Source of the DNA: Rhodoblastus sp963710275
GTDB taxonomy: Bacteria; Pseudomonadota; Alphaproteobacteria; Rhizobiales; Beijerinckiaceae
Direction of reading: 5' to 3'
Assembly: GCA_963710275.1 (NCBI GenBank)
Contig: CAVPZS010000002.1
Location: 434,001 to 498,000, forward strand
Length of the DNA stretch: 64,000 nt
Shown here: positions 9,926-19,467 of the stretch, piece by piece
Numbering within the stretch: the first letter of the stretch is position 1
Layout: every line of letters begins with the position of its first letter
Made by a program: the position numbers and the translations under genes
Notes under the pieces: generated by a model
The model's database searches: none
Seen by the model: only the letters and a program-made list of their open reading frames with translations
Told to the model about the DNA's origin: nothing

Positions 9926-10860
9926 TCAAGCCTTCACGCCGATGCGCTTGATTTCCCAGTGCAGCTCCACGCCGGTCGTCGGCCTTAACCCTCGCGCGCA
10001 CCTCGTCGCCGAGGTTCTCGATGTCGGCGGCGGTGGCCGCGCCGCGGTTGATCAGAAAATTGCAATGCATCTGCGACACCTGCGCGTCGCCGACGACAAG
10101 ACCCCGGCAGCCGGCCTTGTCGATCAATTGCCAGGCCTTTTCTCCCGGCGGGTTCTTGAAGGTCGAGCCGCCGGTCTTTTCGCGGATCGGCTGCGAAGCC
10201 TCGCGCGCCTCCGTGATGCGGTCCATCTCCGCCAAAATCGTCGTCGGGCTCTCCGGGCCGTCCCTGGAACAGCGCGCTGGTGAAGATGATGTCCTCAGGC
10301 GCGCCGCTGTGGCGATAGGTCATGTGCAGTTCGTCGACCGTGAAGGTCCGGATCGCGCCCGTTGCGGTCAACGCCTCGCGCCTCGATCAGCACATCCTTG
10401 GTCTCGCCGCCATGGGCGCCGGCGTTCATGCGCAACGCGCCGCCAATGGAGCCGGGAATGCCGCGCAGAAACGCCAGGCCGTCGAGGCCGGCGTCGGCGG
10501 CGGCGCGGGCGACGCGCATGTCGGGCGCGCAGGCGCCCGCGCGCAGGCGATCGCCCGGCTCGACCGCGATCTCGCCAAAGGCCTTGCCGCCGAGGCGGAT
10601 GACCACGCCCTCGACGCCGCCGTCGCGCACGATGAGATTGGAGCCGAGGCCGATGATCGGTCACCGGAATGGCCGGATCGCAGATTCTGCAGGAAATAGG
10701 CGAGGTCAGCCTCGTCCGCCGGGCTGAACAGCGCCTGCGCCGGGCCGCCGACGCGGAACCAGGTGAAGGGCGCGAGCGGCTGGTTGGCGGCGAGGCGGCC
10801 GCGCAGGTCCGGCATCTTGGCCGCGAGCACGCCGGTCATGTCGGCGAAATGAACAGTCAT
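9926..10860 (-). CDS. murB: UDP-N-acetylenolpyruvoylglucosamine reductase MurB (frameshifted)
   Basis: MurB is the FAD-dependent reductase that completes UDP-MurNAc. The N-terminus MTVHFADMTGVLAAK is followed by NQPLAPFTWFRVGGPAQ, the FAD-binding block LIVRDGGVEGVVIRLGG, LAFLRGIPGSIGGALRMNAG and MTYRHSG. The catalytic region GSTFKNPPGEKAWQLIDKAG contains the active-site Ser. The C-terminus TGVELHWEIKRIGVKA comes after another insertion and ends at 9926. About 311 codons is normal. Frame changes lie near 10655, 10390, 10270, 10220 and 9985. The start overlaps the stop of the upstream amidotransferase gene as ATGA. Confidence 0.93.
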
Positions 10861-11574
10861 GCGAAAACCCCGTCGAGCCAGGCGCGAAACATTTGCTTGC
10901 CCGCCGCCGCCGTCTGATGGCCAGAGCGCGCCGCCTGGGCGCGGATTTCTCGCACGTCGATCCCCGCCTTGCCAAGCTCGACCGTATGGCCGATCAGCCA
11001 GGCTTCGATCGCCTTCGGTTCGACCTCGACATGGAATTGCAGCGCAAGAGCGTAGGCGCCCAGTGAAAACGCCTGATGCGGGCAGATTTCGGTAAAGGCG
11101 AGATTTTCGCCGCCGGGCGGGACGGCGAAGGCGTCGCCGTGCCAGTGCAGGACTTTTTCGCCCTCGAGCGCGGCGAGCGGCGAGGCGCGGCCGCCGGCTG
11201 TCAGGCTCAGCGGCCCATAGCCGATTTCCTTGGCCGGCCCGGGCGCGACCTTCGCGCCCAGCGCCGCCGCCATCATCTGCGCGCCCAGGCATATGCCGAG
11301 CGTCGGCTTGCGCGCCTTCAGCCGTGCGCCGATGGCGGCGATTTCCGCCGCCAAGGAAGGGATAGGCCTCGGTCTCGTAAACCCCGATCGGTCCGCCGAG
11401 CACGACCAGCAAATCGCAAGCCGCGATCTCGGCTTCGGGCAAGGGCTCGACGCCGATCTCGCATATGCGGGTCGTGAAGCCAAAGGCCGGCAAGAGATCC
11501 GCCAGCACGCCCAGGTCCTCGAAGGCGACATGGCGCAGGACCAAACAAGTCCGGCTCATGCGAGTCCTGCTCAT
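10857..11574 (-). CDS. Class I glutamine amidotransferase within the dcw cluster (one frameshift)
   Basis: This is a GuaA/PuuD-like amidotransferase domain standing alone. The N-terminal part LLVVLGGPIGVYETEAYPF and, after one inserted base near 11355, the nucleophile elbow LGICLGAQMMA (Cys) and the QFHVEVEP His/Glu motif make a complete Cys-His-Glu triad. About 239 codons. The start at 11574 overlaps the murC stop as ATGA, and its own stop overlaps the murB start, so it is translated as part of the wall operon. The first 27 bases contain a near-duplicated start (ATGAGC twice), so 11559 is an alternative. The acceptor substrate is unknown. Annotation as GMP synthase would be misleading because there is no synthetase domain. 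Confidence 0.85.
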
Positions 11575-12980
11575 GCAGGCGCCTTTTCCGCCAGTTGACC
11601 CGGCAGGGCATAGGCCCATTGGGTGATGTTGCCGGCGCCGAGCAGCACCACGTAGTCGCCGGGCTTGGCGAGCTCGCGGATCATGCCGGGCAGCGCCTCC
11701 GGATTGGGCAGCGCCTGCGCGTGGCGATGGCCATGCGCCTTGATCGCCGCGACGAGCGAGTCCTTGTCGACATTCTCGATCGGCGCCTCGCCCGCCGCAT
11801 AGACATCGGCGACGATGACGCAATCGGCGTCGTTGAGGCAGGTGGCGAACTGGTCGAACAGAGATTGCAGGCGGGTGTAGCGATGCGGCTGCACCACGGC
11901 GATGACCTGGTTGGTGGTCGACGCCCGCGCCGCGCGCAGCACGGCCGCGATTTCCACGGGATGATGGCCGTAATCGTCGAAGATGGTGGCGCCGTTCCAT
12001 TCGCCGGTGCGGGTGAAGCGGCGCTTGACGCCGCCGAAGGCCGCCAGGCCCTTGCGGATGTTGTCGACGCCGACGCCGAGTTCATAGGCCACCGCGATGG
12101 CCGCCGTGGCGTTGAGCGCGTTGTGGTGGCCGGGCATGGGCATCACCAGTCCGTGCAGCGCCACTTCGCGCCCGTGCAGGCGGTCGCGGATGGTGACGTC
12201 GAAGCGCGACACGCCGCCGGTGAGGTCGATGTTCGACAGGCGCACGTCGGCCTGCGGATTCTCGCCATAGGTGACGACGCGGCGGTCCTCGATCTTGCCG
12301 ACCAGTTCCTGCACCGTCACATGGTCGAGGCACATGACCGCGAAGCCGTAGAAGGGCAGGTTTTCGACGAAGGAGCGGAACGCCTCCTTGATGGCGTCGA
12401 AGGTCTTGAAATGATCGAGATGCTCGGGGTCGATATTGGTGACGACGGCGACGTCGGCGGGCAATTTCAGGAAAGTGCCGTCGCTCTCGTCGGCCTCGAC
12501 CACCATCCATTCGCCTTCGCCGAGGCGGGCGTTGGTGCCATAGGCGTTGATGATGCCGCCGTTGATCACGGTGGGGTCCACGCCGCCCGCATCGAGCAGG
12601 GTCGCCACCAGCGAGGTCGTCGTCGTCTTGCCATGGGTGCCGGCCACCGCGACGCATTGCTTGAGACGCATCAGTTCGGCGAGCATTTCCGCGCGGCGCA
12701 CGACGGGAAGGCGTTTTTCGCGCGCCGCCGCCAGTTCCGGATTGTCACGCTTGATGGCGGTGGAGACCACCACCACCGCGGCGTCGCCGAGATTTTCCGC
12801 CGCATGGCCGACGAAGACCCGCGCGCCCTTTTCCCGCAGGCGCTTGACATTGGCGTTATCAGAGGCGTCCGAGCCCTGCACGTCATAGCCGAGGTTCAGC
12901 AGCACCTCGGCAATGCCGGACATGCCGATGCCGCCAATGCCGACGAAATGGATGGGGCCAAGATGGCTCGGCAGTTTCAT
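11571..12980 (-). CDS. murC: UDP-N-acetylmuramate--L-alanine ligase MurC
   Basis: MurC adds the first residue, L-Ala, to UDP-MurNAc. The frame is intact. The start chosen at 12980 (MKLPSHLGPIHFVGIGGIGM) has GGAG seven bases upstream; an ATG two codons earlier is possible. The Rossmann-like N-terminus VGIGGIGMSG, the ATP loop GTHGKTTTTS (residues 114-122), the VVEADESDGTF motif and NIDPEHLDHF are all present, as is the C-terminal motif FDDYGHHPVEI. At 469 residues it is standard. It is coupled by ATGA to the amidotransferase gene downstream. Confidence 0.97.
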   Translation of the reverse strand: MKLPSHLGPIHFVGIGGIGMSGIAEVLLNLGYDVQGSDASDNANVKRLREKGARVFVGHAAENLGDAAVVVVSTAIKRDNPELAAAREKRLPVVRRAEMLAELMRLKQCVAVAGTHGKTTTTSLVATLLDAGGVDPTVINGGIINAYGTNARLGEGEWMVVEADESDGTFLKLPADVAVVTNIDPEHLDHFKTFDAIKEAFRSFVENLPFYGFAVMCLDHVTVQELVGKIEDRRVVTYGENPQADVRLSNIDLTGGVSRFDVTIRDRLHGREVALHGLVMPMPGHHNALNATAAIAVAYELGVGVDNIRKGLAAFGGVKRRFTRTGEWNGATIFDDYGHHPVEIAAVLRAARASTTNQVIAVVQPHRYTRLQSLFDQFATCLNDADCVIVADVYAAGEAPIENVDKDSLVAAIKAHGHRHAQALPNPEALPGMIRELAKPGDYVVLLGAGNITQWAYALPGQLAEKAPA

Positions 12981-13096
12981 GCGCATTCTCCACATGAGCA
13001 TTTTCGGGCGTATCGTGACTTCTGCGCGAAAACACATGTTAAAACAAAAATATGCAGGCCTTATCCAATCCTCAGGGATCAGATGAAGACCTAACG

Positions 13097-14221
13097 TCAG
13101 AGACCGGCGGTCTTGATCGTCAGTTCGGCCAGCCTCTCGGCGGCGTCGGGAACGCCCGCGCTCTTGGCCGCTTGCGCCCCGCGCGTCAAGTCCTTTGGGT
13201 CACTCAGCGCCTTGACCAGCGCCTGCGCCAGCCACTCGGGGGTGAAGCTGGTCTGGCGGACCACTTCCGTCGCCCCGGTCTTCGCCAGATGGGCGGCGTT
13301 GGCCGCCTGGTCGGCGTCGAGCGCATGGGGAAAGGGCACGAGGATCGACGGACGGCCGATCACCGCCAGTTCCGAGACGGTCGAGGCGCCGGCGCGGCCG
13401 ATGACGAGATGCGCCTGCGCGATGCGCGCCGGCAGGTCGGAGAAAAACGGCGCGACGTCGGCCTCGACCTTAAGCGTGGAATAGGCGCTCGACACCCGCG
13501 ACAAATCTTCGCCGCGCGCCTGCTGCGCGATGACCAGCCGGGCGCGTTGATCCCCAGTCAGCATGGCCACCGCCGCCGGCACGACGTCCGACATGATCCT
13601 CGCGCCCTGCGAGCCGCCGGTGACGAGCAGCCGCAACTTGCCGTCCTGAAAGCCCGGATAGGGCGTCTTCGCCGCCTCCAGCACCGCCGGGCGCACGGGA
13701 TTGCCGACATGAACGACGCGCTGGCGCAGGGCCTCGGTCAAGCCGGCGATTTCGGGAAAACCCGAAGCGATGACCCTTGCGCGCTTGCTCAGGAACTTGT
13801 TGGCGCGGCCCATCACGGCGTTCTGCTCGTGCAGGATCAGCGGCGCGCCTTTCAGCGCCGCGGCGATCGCCGGCGGCACGGTGGGATAGCCGCCGAAGGA
13901 GACGACCGCGCGGGGCTTGATCTTGGCCAGCAGGTGATAGGCTTCGAGAACGCCGTTCAGCAATGTCAGGCCGGCGTGGATCTTGCCCTTCAGCGAGCCG
14001 CCCATCGGCGTCGCCGAGGCGATTTCATGCACTTCCTCGGCCGGAAACGCCTCGCCATATTGCAGCGCGCGTTCGTCGGTCGCCAGTTGCACGCGGCAGC
14101 CGCGCGCCTTCAAGGCGTGAGCCAGGGCCTCGGCGGGAAAGAGATGGCCGCCGGTTCCGCCGGCGGCGAGCAGGATCAGCTTGTCGGGCGCCTGGTCTTC
14201 AATGTCCAGGGTGTCGGTCAT
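13097..14221 (-). CDS. murG: UDP-N-acetylglucosamine transferase MurG
   Basis: MurG converts lipid I to lipid II on the inner face of the membrane (GT28). The intact 374-residue frame has the glycine-rich loop GGTGGHLFP (21-29), the SFGGYPTVPP motif, HEQNAVMGRAN and the donor-binding C-domain motifs VTGGSQGA and GRAGASTVSEL, with ALDADQAANA near the end. The start overlaps the ftsW stop as ATGA. About 115 bases separate it from murC. Confidence 0.97.
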   Translation of the reverse strand: MTDTLDIEDQAPDKLILLAAGGTGGHLFPAEALAHALKARGCRVQLATDERALQYGEAFPAEEVHEIASATPMGGSLKGKIHAGLTLLNGVLEAYHLLAKIKPRAVVSFGGYPTVPPAIAAALKGAPLILHEQNAVMGRANKFLSKRARVIASGFPEIAGLTEALRQRVVHVGNPVRPAVLEAAKTPYPGFQDGKLRLLVTGGSQGARIMSDVVPAAVAMLTGDQRARLVIAQQARGEDLSRVSSAYSTLKVEADVAPFFSDLPARIAQAHLVIGRAGASTVSELAVIGRPSILVPFPHALDADQAANAAHLAKTGATEVVRQTSFTPEWLAQALVKALSDPKDLTRGAQAAKSAGVPDAAERLAELTIKTAGL

Positions 14222-15415
14222 TGTGCGGGGGCTCCGAGGGATTCTCCTGCAGGCGCGCTCGATCTCATGGCTTCTTGCGCCGTTTCTTGCGCCTGATCGA
14301 ACAGGATCGCCGACCGCGGACGCTTGCGCGTCACGGCGATGAGGAAACCCATGCCGATGCCAAGCGAGATCAGCGACGAGCCGCCGTAGGAGATGAAAGG
14401 CAGCGTCATGCCCTTGGCGGGCATCAGATGCAGGTTGACCGCCATGTTGATCGACGCCTGGATGCCGAACAGCAGCACGAGCCCGGCGGTCGCGAAACGG
14501 CAGAACGGATCCTCGTTGACCGAGGCCTTCAACAAACCGCGCAGCACGATGAAGGCGAAAAGCGCGACAATGGCCATGCAGAACACCAGGCCGAACTCCT
14601 CGCCCGTGACGGCGAATATGAAATCGGTATGGGAATCGGGCAGGATGCGCTTCAGCGTTCCCTCCCCCGGTCCCTTGCCGAACCAGCCGCCGGAAAGAAA
14701 GCTTTCCATGGCCGTGTCGACCTGGAACGTGTCGGCTATGCCGCCGGTCTGGCCGGGATCGATGAAGTGCATGATGCGCGCGCGCACATGCGGCACGAAT
14801 TTATAGGCCAGCAGGATCGCGGTGACGCCGAAACCGCCGAGGCCGGCGATCCAGAACCAGTGCAGTCCCGCCATGATGAACATCAGGCCCCAGACCAGCG
14901 AGATCAGCATGGTCTGGCCAAAGTCCGGCTGCATGATCAGCGGCACGACAGTCGCAGGCAGGAGCGCCAGCGCCAGCCAGTTTCCAGGCACGTCGCGCCG
15001 CCTCGCCCCTTCGGAAATCGCCCAGGCGGCGAGGACGACGAAGCAGGGCTTGACGAATTCCGAGGGCTGGCAGCCGAAGATCCAGCGCCGCGCGCCCTTC
15101 ACCTCATGGCCAAACAGCAGCGCCGCGAAAACCAGGCCCATGGCGAGCGAGATAGCCGAGCAAGGCCGTGCGCCGCACATGGCGCGGCGACAGGAATGAC
15201 AGGCCGAACATGATCGCCACGGTGGGGATGAGGAACTCCACCTGCTTGTTGACGAACTGGAAGGGCGGCAGATGCAGGCGGTCGGCGACCGGCGGGCTGC
15301 CCGCCATGATCAGGACCAGTCCCAGCACGATCAAGGCGCCGAGGGCGGCCAGAAGCCAGCGGTCGACCGTCCACCACCAGGCGGCGACGGCGGAGCGCTC
15401 CGCGCGAGAAACCAT
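14218..15415 (-). CDS. ftsW: SEDS glycosyltransferase FtsW (one frameshift)
   Basis: FtsW polymerises septal lipid II together with FtsI. The first 80 residues (MVSRAERSAVAAWWW, then TM segments) are in one frame and the remainder in another; a single inserted base near 15150 separates LLGYLA from MGLVFAALLFG. SEDS hallmarks are present: GHEVKGARRW, FGCQPSEFVKPC, QPDFGQTM, ITLSWGLM-like TM segments and MPAKGMTLPFISYGGSS. About 399 codons with roughly ten TM segments. The gene overlaps murG and follows murD with about 35 bases between. Confidence 0.95.
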
Positions 15416-15448
15416 TTCAGCCCCCTCTTCCCAGCCGTCGGCTCATCG

Positions 15449-16876
15449 TCAGAACAGCGCCGCCTGGGTTTCCTCGCCCAGCAGGCGCTTGACCTCAGTG
15501 CGGAAGTAATCGCCGCGCTTTTCGAAATTGGCGAATTGATCGTAGGAGGCGCAGGCCGGCGACAGCAGCACCACCGGCTCCGCGGCGTCCTGACGCCGCG
15601 GCGTCGCGCGCGGCGGCGTCGGTCGCGGTGTCGAGCGTCTCGCAAAGTTCGTAGGGGACGTGGCCCTCGAGCGTTCTTGCGAAGTCGTCCGCCGCCTCGC
15701 CGATCAGATAGGCCTTGGCGATCTTGCCGAACAAGGGCCGCAGCGGCTCGATGCCGCCGGCCTTGGCCTTGCCGCCGACGATCCAGTAGATGTGATCGAA
15801 ACTGAGCAGGGCCTTTTCCGCCGCGTCGGCGTTGGTGGCCTTGCTGTCATTGACGAAGAGCACTGCGCCTTTCTTGCCGACCTGCTCCATGCGATGGGCG
15901 AGGCCCGGGAAGCTGCGCATGGCCAGGCCGATTTCGTCATGCGGAACGCCGAGCCGTTCGCCGCCGCGAACACCGCCGCGGCGTTCTGGCCGTTATGCGC
16001 GCCGCGCAAGGCCGGCGAGCGGCCGAGATCGACGAGGGTTTCGTCCAGCGTCTTCAGCGCCGGCAGCGCGAAGGCGCGGCGCAGCCGCCCGGATTCGTAG
16101 CAGATGCTCGCCAGGGCGTTGGGCCGCGTATTGGCGATTCCCGATCACCGCATGTTTCCCGGCCTTGCAGATACTGGAAGATCGCCTCGCACCAGGCGTC
16201 GTCGCGCCCGATGATCGCGTAATCCGCCGCCTCGACCAGCCTCTGCTTGATGGCGGCGTAATTCTCCATGCTCCCGTGGCGGTCGAGATGGTCCGGCGTC
16301 AGGTTGAGCAGCACGCCGACGCTGGGCGCCAGCGACGGCGCGAGATCGATCTGGAAGGTCGAGCATTCGATGACATGGACGCGATTGTCCGATGGCGGCT
16401 CCAGGGCGAGAATGGGAACGCCGATATTGCCGCCCATCTGCACATCGCAGCCGGCCTCGCGCAGCACATGGGCGGCAGAGCGCCGTGGTCGTGCTCTTGC
16501 CATTGGTGCCGGTGATGGCGATCAGCGGCGCAGCCGGCGCATGGGCGGCGCGTTCGCGGCAGAACAGCTCGATGTCGCCGATGATCTCCAGTCCGGCCTC
16601 CTGGGCCCGTTTCGCGGTCCAGTGCGGCTCGGGATGGGTGAGCGGCACGCCCGGCGTGAGGATCAGCGCCGAGAGGCGGCCCCAGTCGGCGTGGTTGAGA
16701 TCGAACAGCATCTGGCCGAGCCCCTCGGCCTCCGCTTTTTCGCGGGCGGCGGGCGCGTCGTCCCAGGCGTGCAGCAGGGCGCCGCCGGCGATGAGGGCAT
16801 GGGCGGTGGCGAGGCCGGAGCCGCCGAGGCCGAACAGCGCGACCGCGCGCCCCTTGAATGTGGTGACAGGGATCAT
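15449..16876 (-). CDS. murD: UDP-N-acetylmuramoylalanine--D-glutamate ligase MurD (frameshifted)
   Basis: MurD adds D-Glu to UDP-MurNAc-L-Ala. The start MIPVTTFKGRAVALFGLGGSG (16876) shares a base with the mraY stop (TGATG). The ATP loop ITGTNGKSTTTAL is in frame. After an indel near 16480 the sequence continues as DVQMGGNIGVPILAL, ECSTFQID, LLNLTPDHLDRHGSM, then in another frame VLFVNDSKATNADAAEKAL and YWIVGGKAKAGG. It ends as SYDQFANFEKRGDYF with the stop at 15449. The 476-codon span fits the family. Frame changes lie near 16480, 16140 to 16000, and 15600. Confidence 0.94.
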
Positions 16877-18018
16877 CAGCGCACCTTCAATGTAGTGAGG
16901 CCGATCAGGGCCAGGACGAAGGCGACGATCCAGAAGCGCACCACGACCTGCGGCTCGGACCAGCCCAATTGCTCGAAGTGATGGTGGATGGGCGCCATCT
17001 TGAACACCCGCTTGCCGGTCATCTTGAAGGAGCCGACCTGGACGATGACCGAGAAGGCCTCCATCACGAACAGGCCGCCGACGACCGCCAGCACGATTTC
17101 ATGCTTCACCGCCACGGCGATGGCGCCGAGCATCCCGCCCAGCGCCAGCGAGCCGGTGTCGCCCATGAAGATCTGCGCCGGCGGCGCGTTGAACCACAGG
17201 AAGCCGAGGCCGGCGCCGATCACCGCGCCGCACATGACCGTGAGTTCGCCCGCGCCGGGCACGTAATTGATGCCGAGGTAATGGGCGAAGATTTCATTGC
17301 CGGCGAGATAGGCGATGATGGCGAAGGTCGCCGCCGCGATCATGACCGGCACGATGGCGAGGCCGTCGAGGCCGTCGGTGAGATTGACCGCATTGCCGGC
17401 GCCGACGACGACAAAAGCGGCGAAGGGCAGGAAGAGCCAGGCGAGATCGACGATCCAGCCATGGATGAAGGGCGCCGCCAGCTTGGTCGCAGGGGCGCTG
17501 ACGCTGAAGGGCGCGATGAACGCGTGGAAGAAATCCCCCAGCGAGGTCACGGGCGCCGCGGCCGAGGCGCACATCATGAAATAAGCGGCGAGGATCGCGA
17601 CGCCAGCCTCGCCGCCGAGGCGCGCGCGGCCTGAAAAACCCTTGTGGCTCTGCTTGGTCACCTTGAGATAGTCGTCATAGAAGCCGATGGCGCCGAAGCC
17701 GAGCGTCACGAACAGCACGATCCACACATAGGCGCTGCGCGGATTGGCCCAGAGCACGGTGGAGAGCGCCATGCCCGAAAGGATCATCAGCCCGCCCATG
17801 GTGGGCGTGCCCTTCTTGGCGAGATGCGATTGCGGGCCGTCGCTGCGGATCGGCTGGCCCTTGCCCTGCTTCAGGCGCAGCGAGGCGATGATGCTCGGCC
17901 CGAAGAAGAAGACGATGGCCAGCGACGTGGCGGAGGCCCCGGCGGCGCGGAAGGTGATGTAGCGGAAGACGTTGAGCGGACCGAAGTGATGTGAAAGTTC
18001 CGCGAGCCATGTCAGCAT
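16876..18018 (-). CDS. mraY: Phospho-N-acetylmuramoyl-pentapeptide transferase MraY
   Basis: MraY makes lipid I from UDP-MurNAc-pentapeptide and undecaprenyl phosphate. The intact 380-residue frame has about ten TM segments. It carries the family motifs KKGTPTMGG, the Mg-binding FYDDYLKVTK and NLTDGLDGLAI, NAPPAQIFMGDTGSLALGG and the C-terminal MAPIHHHFEQLGWSE. It starts MLTWLAELSHHFGPLNVFRY and lies three bases from murF. All catalytic aspartates are present. Confidence 0.98.
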   Translation of the reverse strand: MLTWLAELSHHFGPLNVFRYITFRAAGASATSLAIVFFFGPSIIASLRLKQGKGQPIRSDGPQSHLAKKGTPTMGGLMILSGMALSTVLWANPRSAYVWIVLFVTLGFGAIGFYDDYLKVTKQSHKGFSGRARLGGEAGVAILAAYFMMCASAAAPVTSLGDFFHAFIAPFSVSAPATKLAAPFIHGWIVDLAWLFLPFAAFVVVGAGNAVNLTDGLDGLAIVPVMIAAATFAIIAYLAGNEIFAHYLGINYVPGAGELTVMCGAVIGAGLGFLWFNAPPAQIFMGDTGSLALGGMLGAIAVAVKHEIVLAVVGGLFVMEAFSVIVQVGSFKMTGKRVFKMAPIHHHFEQLGWSEPQVVVRFWIVAFVLALIGLTTLKVR

Positions 18019-18021
18019 TCT

Positions 18022-19467
18022 TCAATCCTCGATCTTCTGCTTTTCGGGCGCGGCGCAACGGGCTTTCAGGCCCGCGACCAGCGCATGCATGCGCGAGCCG
18101 TTCGAGCCCTTGACCATCACGACGTCGCCGGGACGCAAAGCCTCCGCGACCGAAGACTCCAGCTGACTGGCGTTTTCCGCCCAGGCGCCGCGCTTTTGCG
18201 GCGGCAGCGCGTCAAAAAGATGGCGCATCAGCGGGCCGGCGGCGAAAACCAGATCGACGCCGTGACGCTGGAGCGCCTCGCCCAACGCGAAATGCAGCGC
18301 GGGCGCGGTCGCCCCCAGCTCCAGCATGTCGCCGAGCGCCGCGATGCGCCGGCCTTCGCCGGCCGGCTGGGTCTGGCCCAGGACCTCGATCGCGGCCCGC
18401 ATCGAAGCGGGATTGGCGTTGTAGCTCTCGTCGATCAGCAGGAATTCGCTGTCCTCGCGCTCGGGATCGAGCCGCAATTTTTCGCGCGCGCCCCGGCCCT
18501 GCGGGGCCGCCACGGCGGCAAGCGAGGCGGTGGCGGCCCCAAGGTCGAGGCCGACGGCGCGGGCTGCGAGCAGCACGGCCAGGGCGTTGAGCGCCATGTG
18601 CCGCCCCGGCGCGGCGAGGGTGAAATTCAGGTCCTCGCCGAGCACATGGGCCTGGACCCGGGATGCGTCCTGTTCCGGGTCGAACTGCACGAGCCGCGCG
18701 TCGGCGGCGGGATTGGCGCCGAAGGTGAGCATGTAGCCGGCGGGCGAAGTTTTCGCCGCCGCCTCCAGCACGCCGAATGTCTCGGCGTCGCGGTTGACGA
18801 TGGCGACGCCGCCCTTGACCAGGCCCGAAAAGATTTCCGCCTTCGCCTTGGCAATGGCCGCGACATTGGGGAAATGCTCCAGATGCACCGGCCCGACATT
18901 GGTGATGATCACGACATGGGGCCGCACCATGTCGACCAGCGGCGCGATCTCGCCCGGATGGTTCATGCCGATCTCGAACACCGCATAGCGGGCCGTATCA
19001 GGCAGGCGGGCGAGCATCAGCGGCACGCCCCAGTGATTGTTGTAGGACTTGTCCGAGGCGTGGGTCTGCCCGGCGTCGGAAAGCACTTTGCGCAGGGCCT
19101 CCTTGGTCGAGGTCTTGCCCACCGAGCCCGTTACGGCGATGATTTTCGCCCGGCTGCGCTTGCGGGCGGCGCGGGCGAGGCCTTCCATCGCCTTGAGCAC
19201 GTCGCGCACGACATAAAGCGAGCCGAGCTTTTTCAGCGCATCGGCATGGGCCTCGTCGACGACGGCCGCCGCGGCGCCGCGTTCAAAGGCTTTTTCCACA
19301 TAATCGTGGCCGTCGCTGTTGTCGCCCTTGATGGCGAAGAACAGATCGCCCGGTTGCAGGGTGCGCGTGTCGATGGAGACGCCGGTCACGCCTTCCGGCA
19401 CGGCGCCGGAAACGCGGGCGCGCAAGGGCGCGACAAGACCGAGACCGCTCCACAGGAAACCCGTCAT
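18022..19467 (-). CDS. murF: UDP-MurNAc-tripeptide--D-alanyl-D-alanine ligase MurF
   Basis: MurF adds the D-Ala-D-Ala dipeptide to complete the UDP-MurNAc-pentapeptide. The intact 481-residue frame has the N-terminal substrate domain (VSIDTRTLQPGDLFFAI), the ATP loop TGSVGKTSTKE (about 113-123), SYNNHWGVPL, EIGMNHPGEI, NVGPVHLEHF and DESYNANPASMRAAI. The start overlaps the murE stop as ATGA, coupling the two ligases. Confidence 0.97.
   Translation of the reverse strand: MTGFLWSGLGLVAPLRARVSGAVPEGVTGVSIDTRTLQPGDLFFAIKGDNSDGHDYVEKAFERGAAAAVVDEAHADALKKLGSLYVVRDVLKAMEGLARAARKRSRAKIIAVTGSVGKTSTKEALRKVLSDAGQTHASDKSYNNHWGVPLMLARLPDTARYAVFEIGMNHPGEIAPLVDMVRPHVVIITNVGPVHLEHFPNVAAIAKAKAEIFSGLVKGGVAIVNRDAETFGVLEAAAKTSPAGYMLTFGANPAADARLVQFDPEQDASRVQAHVLGEDLNFTLAAPGRHMALNALAVLLAARAVGLDLGAATASLAAVAAPQGRGAREKLRLDPEREDSEFLLIDESYNANPASMRAAIEVLGQTQPAGEGRRIAALGDMLELGATAPALHFALGEALQRHGVDLVFAAGPLMRHLFDALPPQKRGAWAENASQLESSVAEALRPGDVVMVKGSNGSRMHALVAGLKARCAAPEKQKIED

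Noticed and set aside
11595..13094. Long plus-strand frame opposite murC
   Set aside because: MurC motifs are complete on the minus strand; the other frame is Arg/His/Gly-rich noise.
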